DNA of 64,000 bases from Bryoerythrophyllum caledonicum (taxonomy: Eukaryota > Streptophyta > Bryopsida > Pottiales > Pottiaceae): the NCBI GenBank assembly GCA_963971425.1, contig OZ020525.1, positions 4,199,560 through 4,263,559 of the forward strand, written 5' to 3'. The position numbers were made by a program, and so were the translations under genes. Positions 33,635 through 45,597 of the stretch are shown here, one piece after another (within the stretch, counting starts at the first letter, position 1; the number at the start of each line of letters is the position of its first letter). Below the pieces are notes generated by a model. The model was not told the DNA's origin, searched no databases, and was given only the letters and a program-made list of their open reading frames with translations.

Positions 33635-34968
33635 CAGTGGGGTCGAAAAATAATTCGAATTTTTTGCTTATGTGCGTTTCCACACTACATTGCTGCCAAC
33701 TTTGGCGCCCTCCTCAGGGCTGAAAATTTGTCAATTTACCATGAAATTTTTGGCACAAGATAATTTCTATGTTAAAAAAATGTGTGCCAAATTTCAAGTC
33801 CAAATGTTGAATACAAAAAAAGATACTCAAAATCTATCAAGATGTGTAGTTGTAAGCCATTCACAGCTGCCAACTTTGACATCCTCCCTAGGGCTGATTA
33901 TTTTTTAATTTACCTTGAAATTTTTGGCACAAGATCACCTCTATGTTTATAATAAGTGTGCCAAATTCCAAGGCCACATGAAGAATAATAAAAAGGATAT
34001 TCAAAATTGTTTCTCATAATTACATATTTTGGTAGATTTTGAAGATGGTTATTTGTATTCATCTTCTGGCCTTGAATTTTTGCACACATGTCATCAACAT
34101 GGAGATGATCTTGTGCCAATAGTTTCATGGTCAATTAACAAATTTTCCGACCTAAGGAGGGTGCCAAAGTTGGCAATAGTGAAATGGTTTCCCTGATTGT
34201 TTCTCACGAGTCACAACTACACATGTTGGTAGATTTAGATTTGTTTCTTTTCTTTTGAGGATCCTTTGGACTTGAAATTAAACACACGTATAATCAACAT
34301 AGAGATGGTCTTATGTCCAAAATATCATGGGAAAAAATAAAAAATTGAATCCTTGGGAGGGTGTCAAAGTTGGCAGCAGTGAAATGTTTCTCACAATTAC
34401 TATGCATGTTGGTAGATGTCAAAAATCTTTTGATATGTAGATATTTTGGCCTTCATATTTGGCATGCATGTGATCAACATGGAGGCACTCTCATGTCAAA
34501 CATTTCATGAGAAAACACAAAAAATTCAATCCTTGGGAGTGTGTCAAAATTGGCCAGGAGTGAAATGTTTCTCACAACTACACATGTTGCTAGATTTTGA
34601 ATTAGTTTTATTTGGGTGGATCTTTTGGACTTGAAATTTTTCTAACATGTAATCAACATAGAAGTGGTCTCATGCTAAAAAAACTATGGGAAAAATCAAT
34701 TCTTTCAATCCTTGGGAGGGTGTCAAAGTTGGCAACTGTGAAACTTTCTTACAACTATCCCATGTTGGTAAATCTTGGATATCTTTTTTTGTATAAATCC
34801 CTTGGCCTTGAAATTTGGTGCACATGTTTTCAACATAGAATTGATCTTGTGCCAAAAATTTCATGGTAAATTGACAATTTTTCACCCCTAAGGAGGGCGC
34901 CAACGTTGGTAGCAGTGTAGTGGATACGTACATAAGCAAAAAATTCGAATTATTTTTGGACCCCACTG
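33635..34968. mobile_element. Tc1/mariner-like element (non-coding), 1334 bp
   Basis: Inverted ends of about 140 bp start CAGTGGGGTC(G/C)AAAAATAA, and TA lies outside each (33633-33634, 34969-34970). CAGT ends and a TA target are typical of Tc1/mariner. The interior is mostly a tandem array with an approximately 180-bp period (repeat starts near 34156, 34355, 34533, 34713 and 34893) built from GGAGGGTGTCAAAGTTGGCA and CTTGAAATTT…CAACATAGA blocks. No transposase is seen. Confidence 0.75.
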
Positions 34969-34978
34969 TACAGTCTAA

Positions 34979-35529
34979 GGGCTGCTTCACACTTGGTGGC
35001 CAAGTCGAGAGGCCGTCGATTTCCACCTATGAGATTGCTAGAATGGTCAAAGTCCGGACTTTGGGCCTTCACACTTGTGCCCAAACTCCAAAGGCTGTCG
35101 TCCTACATGGCAACACTTTTGGGTTGTTTTGGCGCCAAAGCGACGGCCTCTCGAGCAAAACTTGGGTCGCCCATTTTAATCGACCCAAACTACAATCGAG
35201 AGTCCGTCGATTTTTTTTATTAAAATAATTAAAAAGTGACAAGATCTAGACCGTTAGATGAAAGAGACCGAATTTTTGGGCTCATTTTTTTGGCTCATTT
35301 TTTTGGCTCATTTTTATTGGCTGATTTATTTGGACTGGTTTTTTTTGGCATAATGATATGAGGTTTGGACTTTGGACTTGGCCTTTGGGGCTTCACACCA
35401 TGACCGGCCAAACCTTCAACCTATATTATTTAATGTGTTTTTTTGGCAAAAAAGTTTGGCCTCTCGCCATAGTTTGGCCACTCATTTTGACGGTCGGCCT
35501 CTCAACTTGGGCATAGTGTGAAGCGGCCC
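34979..35529. mobile_element. PIF/Harbinger-like (Tourist-type) MITE, 551 bp
   Basis: Ends GGGCTGCTTCACACTTGG and, inverted, GGGCCGCTTCACACTATG, with further shared GAGAGGCCG. TAA flanks both sides (34976-34978, 35530-35532), the 3-bp target of this superfamily. It has no gene. It starts only eight bases after the right TA of the mariner-like element. Confidence 0.75.
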
Positions 35530-35532
35530 TAA

Positions 35533-36141
35533 ACTCTTTATATGTTACATGTCGGGAGCAGTAAAACCAAAACACATACTATTGTGTTACAACGTACAAC
35601 ACTTGTAAAATTTGATCTCAATAATTGATAACATTTATATTTTCATCCATTGGGCCAGAATTCATCCAATGTTTCATCCACCATGTTAGTATTCATCCCA
35701 AATAGTCACCTTAAACCCTAAATTGCATTTTTCCTAGCCAATTCTACTTCCCTTCATTGCGTTTTACTGCCCCTCCTCCTATTTACTACTCCATAATTTC
35801 TCTGATTTTTCCAGCTTTAACACTTGTAGAAGTAAAAATAATGAAGTAGGGAGAGAGGCATCTCATAACATTTGACAAATAAGACTTAATAGTGTAAAAT
35901 TTTCAAAAGCATAATTTTCATAACATATATGAGATTATAACACTTGAAGAGGTAACAAATAAAGAGTTTAGATTGTAGACCAGGTTGAGCGACATACATA
36001 TTGTTGGGCCTGAGAGCATGGTCTCTGAGGTGCCGGGGTTGCCATCAAAAACAGGGCAGGGCCATGTGCGGGGCCGGGGAGCTATTTGAGCAATGACACC
36101 ACACTCCAATGAAGGAGCTCAACTCTCCAGCCAACCCTTAT
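35533..36141. other. intergenic, no gene recognised
   Basis: AT-rich sequence with no ORF of note and no repeat identified within the window. Confidence 0.3.
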
Positions 36142-38005
36142 TCCTAAAGGACCAAGTGTCAAAAATGGGCTTGTTGAAAGTTTGGTCAGGTTCATATGGT
36201 GTCAATTTCTAGCATTCCTCTTTGAAACTCTTACTGTAGAAGGGCATTACTAAAACCTCACTAGGAGATCAATTTTTTCCTGAATCCAACATCTCATAAA
36301 AAATAATAATAGGGTTTGGAATCTCAAACAGGGGAAGGAGGCGCATTGGGCACCTCCAAAACTTTTGCTGGAACACTCTTTGAATGTGAGATTTTCAATA
36401 GTAGCAAGAAATATTATCTCCTTTCATATTGTTAAAAATAATTGTCTTTTGTGAAAAATAGCATATTATCCCAAGTCAAACATTTTTACACATTGTTGGG
36501 TAAAACTTGTATAAAAAAAACCTCTAGATCTTTACAATTTTTTTTACTTTTTAGTTTGTCCACAACAATACGTGGACTAAACCTTCTTATCGACCATTTG
36601 GATTTTCAATTTAAAACATATTAAGTTCACAAAAAAGACATAGTGAATTGGCAATTTTTGAACCTCCACTCCTTGCACATTTGTTTTGAATATGCTACAC
36701 CCCTATTCTACCTCTGAAAATTGGTGTATAAAGAACTAACATCATGCTTAACATAATGATTATGGATTTAGACCTTGTGTAGTGCAAAAAATTGACACCA
36801 ACTGAAGTTAAAGCGTGCTAATCCACTCAACTCAACGTAGGGAAGAAAATGAACCATTTTCTTGACTTCAAACACTATAGTATGTCAATCCGTGCAATCA
36901 AAGTTTATGGAATTTTGTAAGTATGTTACTTAACCTCAAAGGTCCAATTGTCAAAAATGGGCTTTACAAAAGTTTGGTCAGGTTCCTATGGTGTCAATTT
37001 CCAACATTCTTCTTTGAAATTTATACTTTAGAAAGGCATTACCAAGATCTTAGTGGGAAAACAAGTTTTTCCAAAATTGGCCATTTGATGAAAAATTTAT
37101 AGGGTTTTTAGTTTCAAATGAGGAGAGTGGGCACCTTGGGCACCTCCAAAAACTTTTGCTAGGACACTCTATTGAATGTGAGATTTCCCATACTTGCAAG
37201 TAATATTGTTTTCCTTCATATTGCTAAAAAAAAATCTTGTCTTTAGTGGAAAATAGCATACCAACCCAAGTCAAACATTTTCACACATTGTTTACTCATT
37301 GTTGGACAAGGTACCAAAAAAACTTCTTCTTTTCCAAATAAAACTTTGATATTTTTTTATTTTTCATTTTTTATTTTTTCCACAACATGTGGTGTAAACC
37401 ATCTTATTGATCATTTGGATTATCAATCTAAAACATATTAAGTTCACAAGAGATTAAAGTGTGAATTGGCAAATTTCAAACCTCCACTCCTTGCACAATT
37501 GTTTCAAATATGCTACACCCATCCTCTACCTCTAAAAATTGGTGAACAAGGAACTAACATCATGCTTAACAAGATGGTAATGGATTTAGTACTTGTGTAT
37601 TGCAAAAATTTGACACCAAGTGAAGGCAAAGTTTGTTGATCCACTAAACGCAGGGAAGAAAATGAACCTTTTTGTTGGACTTTAAACACAATAATCTTTC
37701 AATCTGTGCGGTGAAAGTTTATGAAATTTTGTAAATATATTACTTAAAAACTTTTAATTGAGATCCTACGGTCAGAACTAGAAATCAAAGTTTTGGTTTC
37801 CTTCTTTGTTCATTGCACTAGAATCCAACAAGTTTGAAGTGTTTTGGTATAAAACTGTCATGGTACCTTAGGGGTTAATAAGTCAAAATGAAGATCCTGC
37901 GGTTCAAACATGAAATAAAAGTTTTTGTTTCCTTCTTTATTTTGCCACTAGGATCCAACAATTTTGAAGTGTTTTTGGTGTGAAATTGTCATGGCACTTT
38001 AGAAG
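36142..38005. mobile_element. outer TTAA-targeting element containing a second copy
   Basis: The left end is TCCTAAAGGACCAAG after TTAT (a changed TTAA). The right end is CACTTTAGAAG followed by TTAA (38006-38009). A related element at 36934-37874 lies inside it. The outer left part (to 36929) and the inner copy share an approximately 790-bp direct repeat (for example TCAAAAATGGGCTT, AGTTTGGTCAGGTTC, TATGGTGTCAATTTC). Confidence 0.7.
36934..37874. mobile_element. inner TTAA-targeting element (piggyBac-like MITE), 941 bp
   Basis: Ends CCTCAAAGGTCCAA and (inverted) CCCCTAAGGTACCA; TTAA lies directly outside both (36930-36933, 37875-37878). Removing it with one TTAA rejoins TTTTGTAAGTATGTTAC-TTAA-TAAGTCAAAATGAAGATCC in the outer copy. 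This matches the inner element's own sequence at 37744-37747 (TTTTGTAAATATATTAC-TTAA, then GAGATCCTACGG). It is therefore a direct empty-site proof. No transposase gene. Confidence 0.8.
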
Positions 38006-38139
38006 TTAATCTCTACTCCATTGATTAAAACTTGCCATTAATTGGGGATTTCCTTAGGGACTTAAGAAGGGACTCCCATTCTATGTTGGTGACAACGTAG
38101 AGTCCACTAGTCTCTTCTAATAAAAGGTTAAGTTAAATG

Positions 38140-38600
38140 AATTTTATTTTATTATAAGATTTTTTGGTACCTAACTTGATAATGTGTGACAACATGTGAC
38201 AATGTGTGACAATGTGTGAAAATGTTGATTTAACTAAAGACAAGAAATGTTTTTTTGAAAAAATGAAAGAAAATAAAATTACTCGCTAGTATTGGAAATT
38301 TCACAATTGGTAGAGTGTTCTAGCAAAAACTTTGGAGTTGCCCAACGTGCCCACACTTGGGACGTTTTTCTTAAGATGACATAACTTTTTCTTTGAATGT
38401 CATATTTAGGGGGAAAATGGACTCATACAAAGCTTTAAGTAATGCCAACTACAGTAACAAATCCAAAGAAAAATCATACAAATTGACACCATAGTGTATA
38501 ATTAGCTGCGCAAATTCTCTTCAAGAGCTAATTTTAGCCAATTTGGATATTGCACTTTAAGTACCGCTCAAAGCCAGTGAACGTTATGAAACTATGGCTA
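38140..38600 (-). repeat. inverted partial copy of the 36-38 kb element
   Basis: Read in reverse it follows the order of 37130-37330: AAAACTTTTGCTAG-like, GTGAAATTTCC, CTTGTCTTTAG and the repeated TCACACATTGT unit. Near 38185-38225 the TGTGTGACAA unit is tandemly repeated about four times. Confidence 0.5.
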
Positions 38601-39075
38601 GTCTACACAAAGTCTAGTCATCCAATACACGACGATTGATGAGCGACTAGTACAGTGACCCGTTCTTTCCAACAAGTATTAAAAATGTAGGAAATGCAAC
38701 TCTAATTGTAAAAGTAAAGCTCTAATCCTCCTCCTCGGAAACATCTCTCTGTTAAGTAGTGGATATCACCTAGGTATCAATGATATCCGGTAGAGCACTT
38801 ATAGTATGGGCGATTCGTGTGCATATACAAAATCTCATGAAAACGCGCAGAACAATGTTGGCCGAGAGAGCCACCACATAGGCGAGGAACTCATCTCATT
38901 GGCAATCACATCGTCTAAAGTTTCAACACTAAAGGCCGGAATTTCATTTTTGGTGTGCTCACCATCGATGCCTCCCAATAAAGGCCACAACAATGTTTGC
39001 ACCACCCTGATTAGGGAACTCAATATTGTGGTTGCTCAAGCTATTTCGGAGAGGTGGGAATGGCACTTTTTTTTT
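38601..39075. other. left flank of Copia element; small unassigned ORF
   Basis: The ORF 38806-39087 runs into the left LTR, so its C-terminus is not host sequence. It has no recognised domain. A GATATCACCTAGGTATCAATGATATCC palindrome-like stretch at about 38763-38790 shares the GATACC-type motif found elsewhere. Confidence 0.3.
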
Positions 39076-39500
39076 TGTTGGAGTTAAGAGTTGCTTGTAG
39101 TTATTAGGGCATTATAATTAGTTACAAAGGTAGATTTAGAGGGGAAAATAAATGGGGAGAAAAAAAGGAGAGGTCAAAGAAATTTGAGAAGTACATGTAC
39201 GGCACAAGGTCAAAGAGGTAGGACCAACCCTCATGTCTTGCATGTAATAAGCAAGGACAAGTGGGTGGCCATGAGTTGGCATAGAGGGACTTGCAGTTGC
39301 TTAAGAAGCCACTTGCAAGATACTTTAAAAGACACTTGTAAGTTGCTTGAGAAGCCACTATCAAAATGCATGAGACGCCACTAAGTGGTAGTATAAGTAA
39401 AGGCCATTCAAAGAAGGCAACATCTCACTCCAAGAATTGTTTATACTACGTTGTGTATCTTTCACTTGCTTATGAAACAATCTTTTTACTTCTTTCAACA
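39076..39500 (+). repeat. left LTR of Copia element
   Basis: Starts TGTTGGAGTTAAGAG and ends near TTTCAACA. It shares long blocks with the right LTR, including GTACATGTACGGCACAAGG and ACGCCACTAAGTGGTAG. The end is placed by loss of alignment and the CA ending, so it may be off by about 15 bases. Confidence 0.8.
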
Positions 39501-40111
39501 TCAATAGTTTATGGGCCCAGTTGTGTGGATTGCGAGTGTAGAGTTTTATTGCTAAGTTGTTTGGAGGAGGTCTTAAGTGAGCTTCAGTGCACAAAGGCTC
39601 ATTTGAAGCATAGGAGGTGCAAACCGGCTCATTTGGAGCATTGGAGGCGATTTGGAAAGGCACAAGGAGTTGCAAAGAGCGGTAGTTGTGCACATTCAAG
39701 CTTTTGAACCTTGTAAATGTACATTTATAGTGGATGTGTTTGTTTGCTCTATAACGGTGCTGATTTGAGTGCTTGAGGTGCTTAGTTGCACATTGGAGTC
39801 TACGTGAAACTCATTGACTCATTGAGTTAAGGTCATTGAAGTCCAAATTTGCATGTATGAGCAAAGAAGGAATTGATTTATTTGAATGAGGTGCAAAGGT
39901 GTACATTTGAATCTAGAAGGAGAAGACTTGAGTGTTTGAGTAGGACCTTTGCACATTTGAGCTTAGAAGTGACTCATTCGATTGTTTTTGCACATTAGAG
40001 CCTTGAAGGAGATGCTTTGAGTGTGTAAGGTGCTTAATTATTCATTTAAGACCCCAAAAAGCGCTCAATTGAGTGATTGAGGTGGGTTAGTGCACAATAG
40101 GAGCTTAGAAT

Positions 40112-43100
40112 GGCCAATCTTGGCCATTTGAGTGTCATCATGGCTTTATTCGACAATGAGAGTGCTAGGGTCATAGACAAGTTCAAAGGGGACAACTTCA
40201 ACATTTGGAAGTTCAAGTTGAAGATGGTGTTGGAATCCATGGACCTTTGAGAGATTGTTGCGGACTCACTAAAACCTCCATCCTTCAACAATGATCCAAA
40301 GGTGATAAAAGACTACAATCGGCGTGTGAAGAAGGCCATGTTTGTCATTGGGCTCAATTTGGTGGACAACCAACTTGCCTAAATTAAGAGTTGCAAAGGA
40401 CCGGCGGAAGCAAAAAAGACTTCGTGCAACATCCACGAAACAAAGAGCTTGTCCAACATCCACGAAACAAAGAACTTGTCCAACATCCTCTTCATTCGTT
40501 GCAGGTTCTTCACAATCAAGATGTAAGAAGGTGATGACTTGTTGACGCACATCAACCAAGTGAAGGCACTTGCGGATCAAGTCAATTGCTTGGAAGTACC
40601 CGTCAAAGATGAAGATGTGATGATGACATTGCTTGAGAGCTTGCCGCCCTCATTTGAGCACTTGATCTCCACCTTGGAGACGTTGCACATGAAGTACCTC
40701 ACTATGCAGTTTGTGGTTGCACGGATGATGCGCAAAGTGTTGAAGTGTAACGATAAATAGGCGCATGGCGATGATGCGGCCTTGATATCAAAGCAAAGCA
40801 AAGGGGGCAGCTCATCCTCAGGTGACAAGCCCAAGGTATGTTACAATTGAAGCAAACCGGGCCATTTTGCACGAAATTCTTTCAAGCCGAAGAAACGGGA
40901 GCGGAACAACGCAAATCAAGCAAAGGAGAAGGAGAATGCCAACCATGCCAAGGAGGACGATGACTACGCATTTGCAGCTCAAGATGGACCTCATTCCAAG
41001 TCCATTTATAAGTGGATTTTGAATTTGGGCGCCACTAAAGACGTGACACTACATTGGGCATCATTTCATACGTATGAGGTGATTCCATCACGCAACGTGC
41101 ATTTGGGTGATAATAGTGTTGTGGAAACCATTGTTGTCAAAGTGCTTGTGAGGGGGCGTTCAAAGAGGATGACATATCAACGACGTCCTCCATGTGCCGA
41201 AGTTGCAAGCAAACTTGCTATCTGTAAATAAGATTGTGTTAAGCAGTATGAAGGTACAATTCAATGTAGACAGGTGTTCAATGAAGGCACCAAATGGAGA
41301 TATACATGCGGTACTACCTCGTGAAGACAACTTCTATCAAGTGGCCTTTACCAAGGTGTATATGGCGGATGCGGCCAATTTGGCACAATCATCAAGAAAA
41401 GAATGGCGCTGTGGAGCTTTGGCATTGTTGATTTGGTCAGTTGAACGTGAGAAGTGTGCATTTTCTTCAAAGCATGGAAAGTGGCATGATCCTTGGCAAA
41501 AATGAGTCATCTATGTCATTTTGTGAAGGGTGTGTGCAAAGCAAGCGACATAGGGCACCATTTTCAAAGGATGGAAGGACTCGTGCCACAAAGCCTTTGG
41601 AGATTGTACATTCGGATGTGTACGGTCCCATGAGGATGACGTCTTTTGGCAGTGCTAGGTACTTTGAGACCTTCATTGATGACTTTCAAGGAAGGTGTGG
41701 TTATACACGTTGAAGACAAAGGGGGAGTGCCTTAAGAAGTTCAAGAAAGTTAAGGCACTTTTGGAGAAGCAATCCGAGCACAAAATCAAGGTGTTTCAGT
41801 TCGACAATGGTGGAGAGCTCATCTCTAAGGCATTTCGAGGCTACTTGAAGCATCATGGCATCAATAGGCAACCATCAACACCGTACTCGCCCGAGGAAAA
41901 CGGAGTGGCCGAGCGAGCTAAGTGCACCATTATGGAGATGGTGAGGAGGATGATCTATGCTCAACTGCTCAAACTTGCTTTTTGGGTGGAAGCGGAGACC
42001 AATGCGATGTACATCCGCAATCGGTGCCCGCCAAGGGCGCTTGTCACCATCACACCATATGAGGCTTTGAGCGGCCGCGGGCCATGCATTGCACACATGC
42101 GTGTATTTGGATGCATTGCATATGCGATGGTGCCGGATGCAAAGAGAGGTAAGCTCGATGCAAAAGGCGCAAAGTGTTTGTTTCTTGGCTATTGCGAGGG
42201 CACCAAGGTATATCGCTTTATGTGTGTTGAGACGAAGATCATTCGGATTTGTGATGTGGTATTTGTTGAAGATAGCTCAAGTGTTGATCATGGTTTAGAG
42301 ATGAGTCCAAGTAGGAGTATTGATACGCCTTCATTGGTTTTGGTGGACGATTCTTCCAAACCAAGTACCACGGGTGATAGTGATTCCAATAAGGAGAAGA
42401 CAATGGATGGTGAAGAAGAAGGTGCAATTGTAGGGCCTTTACAACATCTACATCAACATCAAGTGGTGATGAGGATAGTGGGAGCACTTAAGAGCCACGA
42501 TATCCAAGAAGGGAGCGGCGGCTGCTTGGAGACTAGTGGATGAACCACATCTTGCCGCAAGATGAAGTGGAGCGGACCAATTTGGCAACTCTTGAGGATC
42601 CATTGAACGTGTGTGAAGGCATGCAATCGGAGGATGCGAACAAGTGGGAGGCGGCTATGCAAGAGGAGTATGACTCGTTCATGGCAAATGAAACTTGGGA
42701 GTTGGCTCCCCTTCTAAAGGGTCGCGAGAGCATCGCATGCAAGTGGATGTTTTGCACAAAGAAGGATGCTTTAGGTCAAGTTGTGCGCCACAAGGCGCCA
42801 TTAGTGGCAAATGGATACTTTCAAGTTGAGGGGGTGGACTTCCTTGATACCTTTGCTCCCGTTGCAAAGTTCAACACCATTCGGTGCATCCTTGCGCTTG
42901 GAGCCGTGTAAGATTTGGAGATCCATCAAATGGATGTGAAGACTGCATTTTTGAATGACAATTTGGAAGTGGACATCTACATGAGCCAACCATAAGATTT
43001 TGAAAAGAATGACTTTAAGCATCTTGTGTGCAAGCTCAAGAAATCGTTGTACGGACTCAAGCAATGACCGAGTGCTTGGAATCAATCGATCCACTCATCT

Positions 43101-44117
43101 CTCATCAAAGAGAGCTTTACAAGAAGTAAAACGGATCACTGATTGTACATCAAACAAACGGGTGAGTATTTGTTGATAGTGCTCATCTATGTAGATGACT
43201 TGATCAACTTGGCTAGCCTTTTGGCCAAGTTAAGGTGGCTGAAAGGCAAACTCGATGCGAAATATGATATGACCGATTCTGGCGAGTTGAAGTGTTGTTT
43301 TGGTGTAGAATTTGTGAGGGGCCGCAAGGTACACACCATCACCATGAGCCAAAAGAAGTACATTGAGAAGGTGCTCAAGTGCTTCAACATGGAAGAGTGC
43401 AATCCCATCGGTACACCACTTGATACGAATGTGAAGTTGTTGAGAATCTCGCATGAAGACTTTCAAGCCATTTAGGGTGAAATGGAAGGCATGTCATACA
43501 AGAGTGGAGTTGGATAATTAATGTATGCGATGGTGGCCACACAGACTGACCTTGCTTTTGAAGTGAGCATGGTGAGCCAATTCATATCTAGGGTTGGTCC
43601 ATCTCATTAGAGTGCGGTGAGCGCATCATGCGGTACTTGCAAGGTACCAAGGACCACAAATTGTGGCTTGGCGGTAAGGACATTGCTTTGAGGTGATGTT
43701 GCAATGCGGATTGGGTTGAAGATGCGAACGAGCGTCGTTCAACAACGGGGTATGTGTTTTTTGTTGGAGATGGTGCCATCTCTTGGAATTGCAAGAAACA
43801 ATTTTCTATTGCCTTGTCTATGACGGAGGCAGAAAACATGGCAACTAGCCAAAGTATGAAGGAGGCCACTTGGATTTGCAAGCTCTTGCCGGATGTGGGT
43901 TTTGTTAAAAAATGAGCAACGACCATCATGTGTGATAACCAAGGGTGCATAGCCCTTTTAAATAATCGTACACACCACTCACGCACGAAGCACATTGATA
44001 TTGAACATCACTTCATTTGCGAGAAGTTGGAGAGCGGCGAAATTAGCTTGAAGTATTGCCCAACAGAAGACATGATGGCCGATGTGCTGACGAAGGCACT
44101 TGTAAGAGAGCGACATC
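40112..44117 (+). pseudogene. Copia gag-pol, multiple stops
   Basis: The gag part starts near 40112 (GDNFNIWKFKLKMVL). Its zinc knuckle near 40840-40880 has a stop where a Cys belongs. The protease motif near 41019-41037 reads LNLGAT, so the catalytic Asp of the usual DSG(A) is Asn. Integrase (to about 42270) has the HSDVYGP, FDNGGE and ENGVAER blocks. Reverse transcriptase has its YVDD box at 43188-43199. RNase H runs to about 44095. Many in-frame stops (TGA/TAG, often C-to-T type) and frameshifts make it inactive. Confidence 0.85.
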
Positions 44118-44120
44118 TAA

Positions 44121-44364
44121 GGTTACCGTACGCTACGGTCAGTTTTGGCAGGCAAGTGTCGAAGCATTTATTTTTTCCTGTCACATTGATTCGACACAAT
44201 GGATATCACATAGATATTGCACGAGTATCACCTAGATCTTGCACGGGTGTCACCTTGGTATTACATAGGTATCACCTAACCAAATCTCTTGAAATTTCCA
44301 AAATTTTGGACAAGTTCCCATTTTGAATTAATTATGTACGAAACTGACCATAACGTAGGGTAGC
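44121..44364. mobile_element. GATACC-type MITE inserted in Copia 3' end
   Basis: The inverted ends (GGTTACCGTACGCTACGGTC / CTGACCATAACGTAGGGTAGC) carry GGTCAGTTT on each arm. The centre holds tandem TATCACCTAG / TTGCACGGGTGTCACC motifs, the inverse of those in the kinase introns. It lies between the RNase H end and the right LTR, so it probably inserted after the Copia element. Confidence 0.55.
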
Positions 44365-44410
44365 TATCGCGATGGGATTGCGATATGGAACCTACTCGCA
44401 AAGTAGGAGT

Positions 44411-44829
44411 GTTGGAATTAAGAGTTGCTCGTAGTTATTACAACATTATAAATAGTAATTGAGGTAGATTTAGAGGGAAAAATAAATGGGGAGAAATAAA
44501 AGGTGAAAGAAACTTGAAAGGTACATGTACGGCACAAGGTCAAAGAGGTAGGACCAACCCTCATGTCTTGCATGGGATAAGCAAGGACAAGTGGGTGGCC
44601 ACGAGTTGGCATAGAGGGACATGCAAGTTGCTTGAGAAGCCACTTGCAAGATACTTCAAAATACACTTGCAAATTGTTTGAGAAGCCATTTATAAGATGC
44701 ATGAGACGCCACTAAGTGGTAGTATAAGTAAAGGCCTTTGAAAGAAGGCAACATCTCACTTCTAGCGTTGTTTGTACTTCCTTAAATGTCTTCTATTTGC
44801 TTGTGCAACTCTTTCTACTTCTTTTAACA
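44411..44829 (+). repeat. right LTR of Copia element
   Basis: Starts TGTTGGAATTAAGAG, directly after a weak purine stretch (AAAGTAGGAG). It ends TTTTAACA by alignment with the left LTR. Confidence 0.8.
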
Positions 44830-45177
44830 CTGATATTTTATGCCCCTCTCATTTTAGGGGCTATACAGGCTTTTAAAAGATTGGGGGGGGATTGGGGGCC
44901 TCATGTCCCAAATTACTCTTATGGGCCCCTTTGTACTATATTAAATAGATCCTTCATCCAAAAATAAAATTAGGGCCCGGTTTTATGCACCCTCTTCCTC
45001 CATTGGCTTGAACAACCAATTTGTTGAGATCCCATGATTAGATCGCACGTATGCGCTATGCTTGGTGTGTTGACGCTTGATCTCATTGTGAACAAGTTGG
45101 CGATGAAAGCATCATGGAGAATAGAGGTTTTCTTAAAAATCATCAATACACACCGGATAGTCACCCCGAATCTTAGG
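44830..45177. other. intergenic, no gene recognised
   Basis: Contains GGGCCCGGTTTTATGC-type sequence also seen in the foldback element at 49.2-49.35 kb, plus a short G run. No gene. Confidence 0.3.
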
Positions 45178-45505
45178 GCCATGGCGAATTGACCCCCTCA
45201 TTGGAGGATCAGTGGATGGATGGAGGTGGACGAGGACCATTCCCCTCCTTGTTCCTCCAGTAACCTAGTTTTAGGATTTAGAGAACATTTGGGAGGGTTT
45301 TAGGGTTCAGGATTTAGAAGTTAGGGTTCACCCTGTAGAGTTTAAGGTTTATAGGTGGTGTTTAGGGTTTAGAATTTGAATGAAGCTAGGGGATAGGATA
45401 GGAGAATGGGGTTGCGGGAACGGGCAAGGGAACGGGGAAGGGATGACCTTGTCCACCTCCATCCATTCACTGACCTCCAATGAGGGGGTCAATTCGCTCT
45501 GGCTA
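45178..45505. mobile_element. Mutator-type MITE with 9-bp TSD, 328 bp
   Basis: Arms of about 60 bp are nearly perfect inverted repeats: GCGAATTGACCCCCTCATTG, then GGATGGATGGAGGTGGAC. AATCTTAGG flanks both sides (45169-45177, 45506-45514). The long TIR and 9-bp duplication fit Mutator-type non-autonomous elements. The interior has TTTAGGGTT-like telomere-type motifs. No coding capacity. Confidence 0.8.
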
Positions 45506-45597
45506 AATCTTAGGGTCTTATGTAAGTAACTAGGACTACATGGTGACTTGGCTTGGAAAAAGTGTGGGGGAACATTAGTCAACTCTTTGTGAACTTA

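Larger units (their letters stand above)
39076..44829 (+). mobile_element. decayed Ty1/Copia LTR retrotransposon, ~5.75 kb
   Basis: Two direct LTRs (39076-39500, 44411-44829) bracket one degenerate gag-pol in Copia order: capsid-like, protease, integrase, reverse transcriptase, RNase H. LTRs start TGTTGGA(G/A)TTAAGAG and end AACA. No 5-bp target duplication was found, and no primer-binding site with a clear tRNA match. The LTRs are similar but clearly diverged, with indels, so this is not a very recent insertion. Confidence 0.85.
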
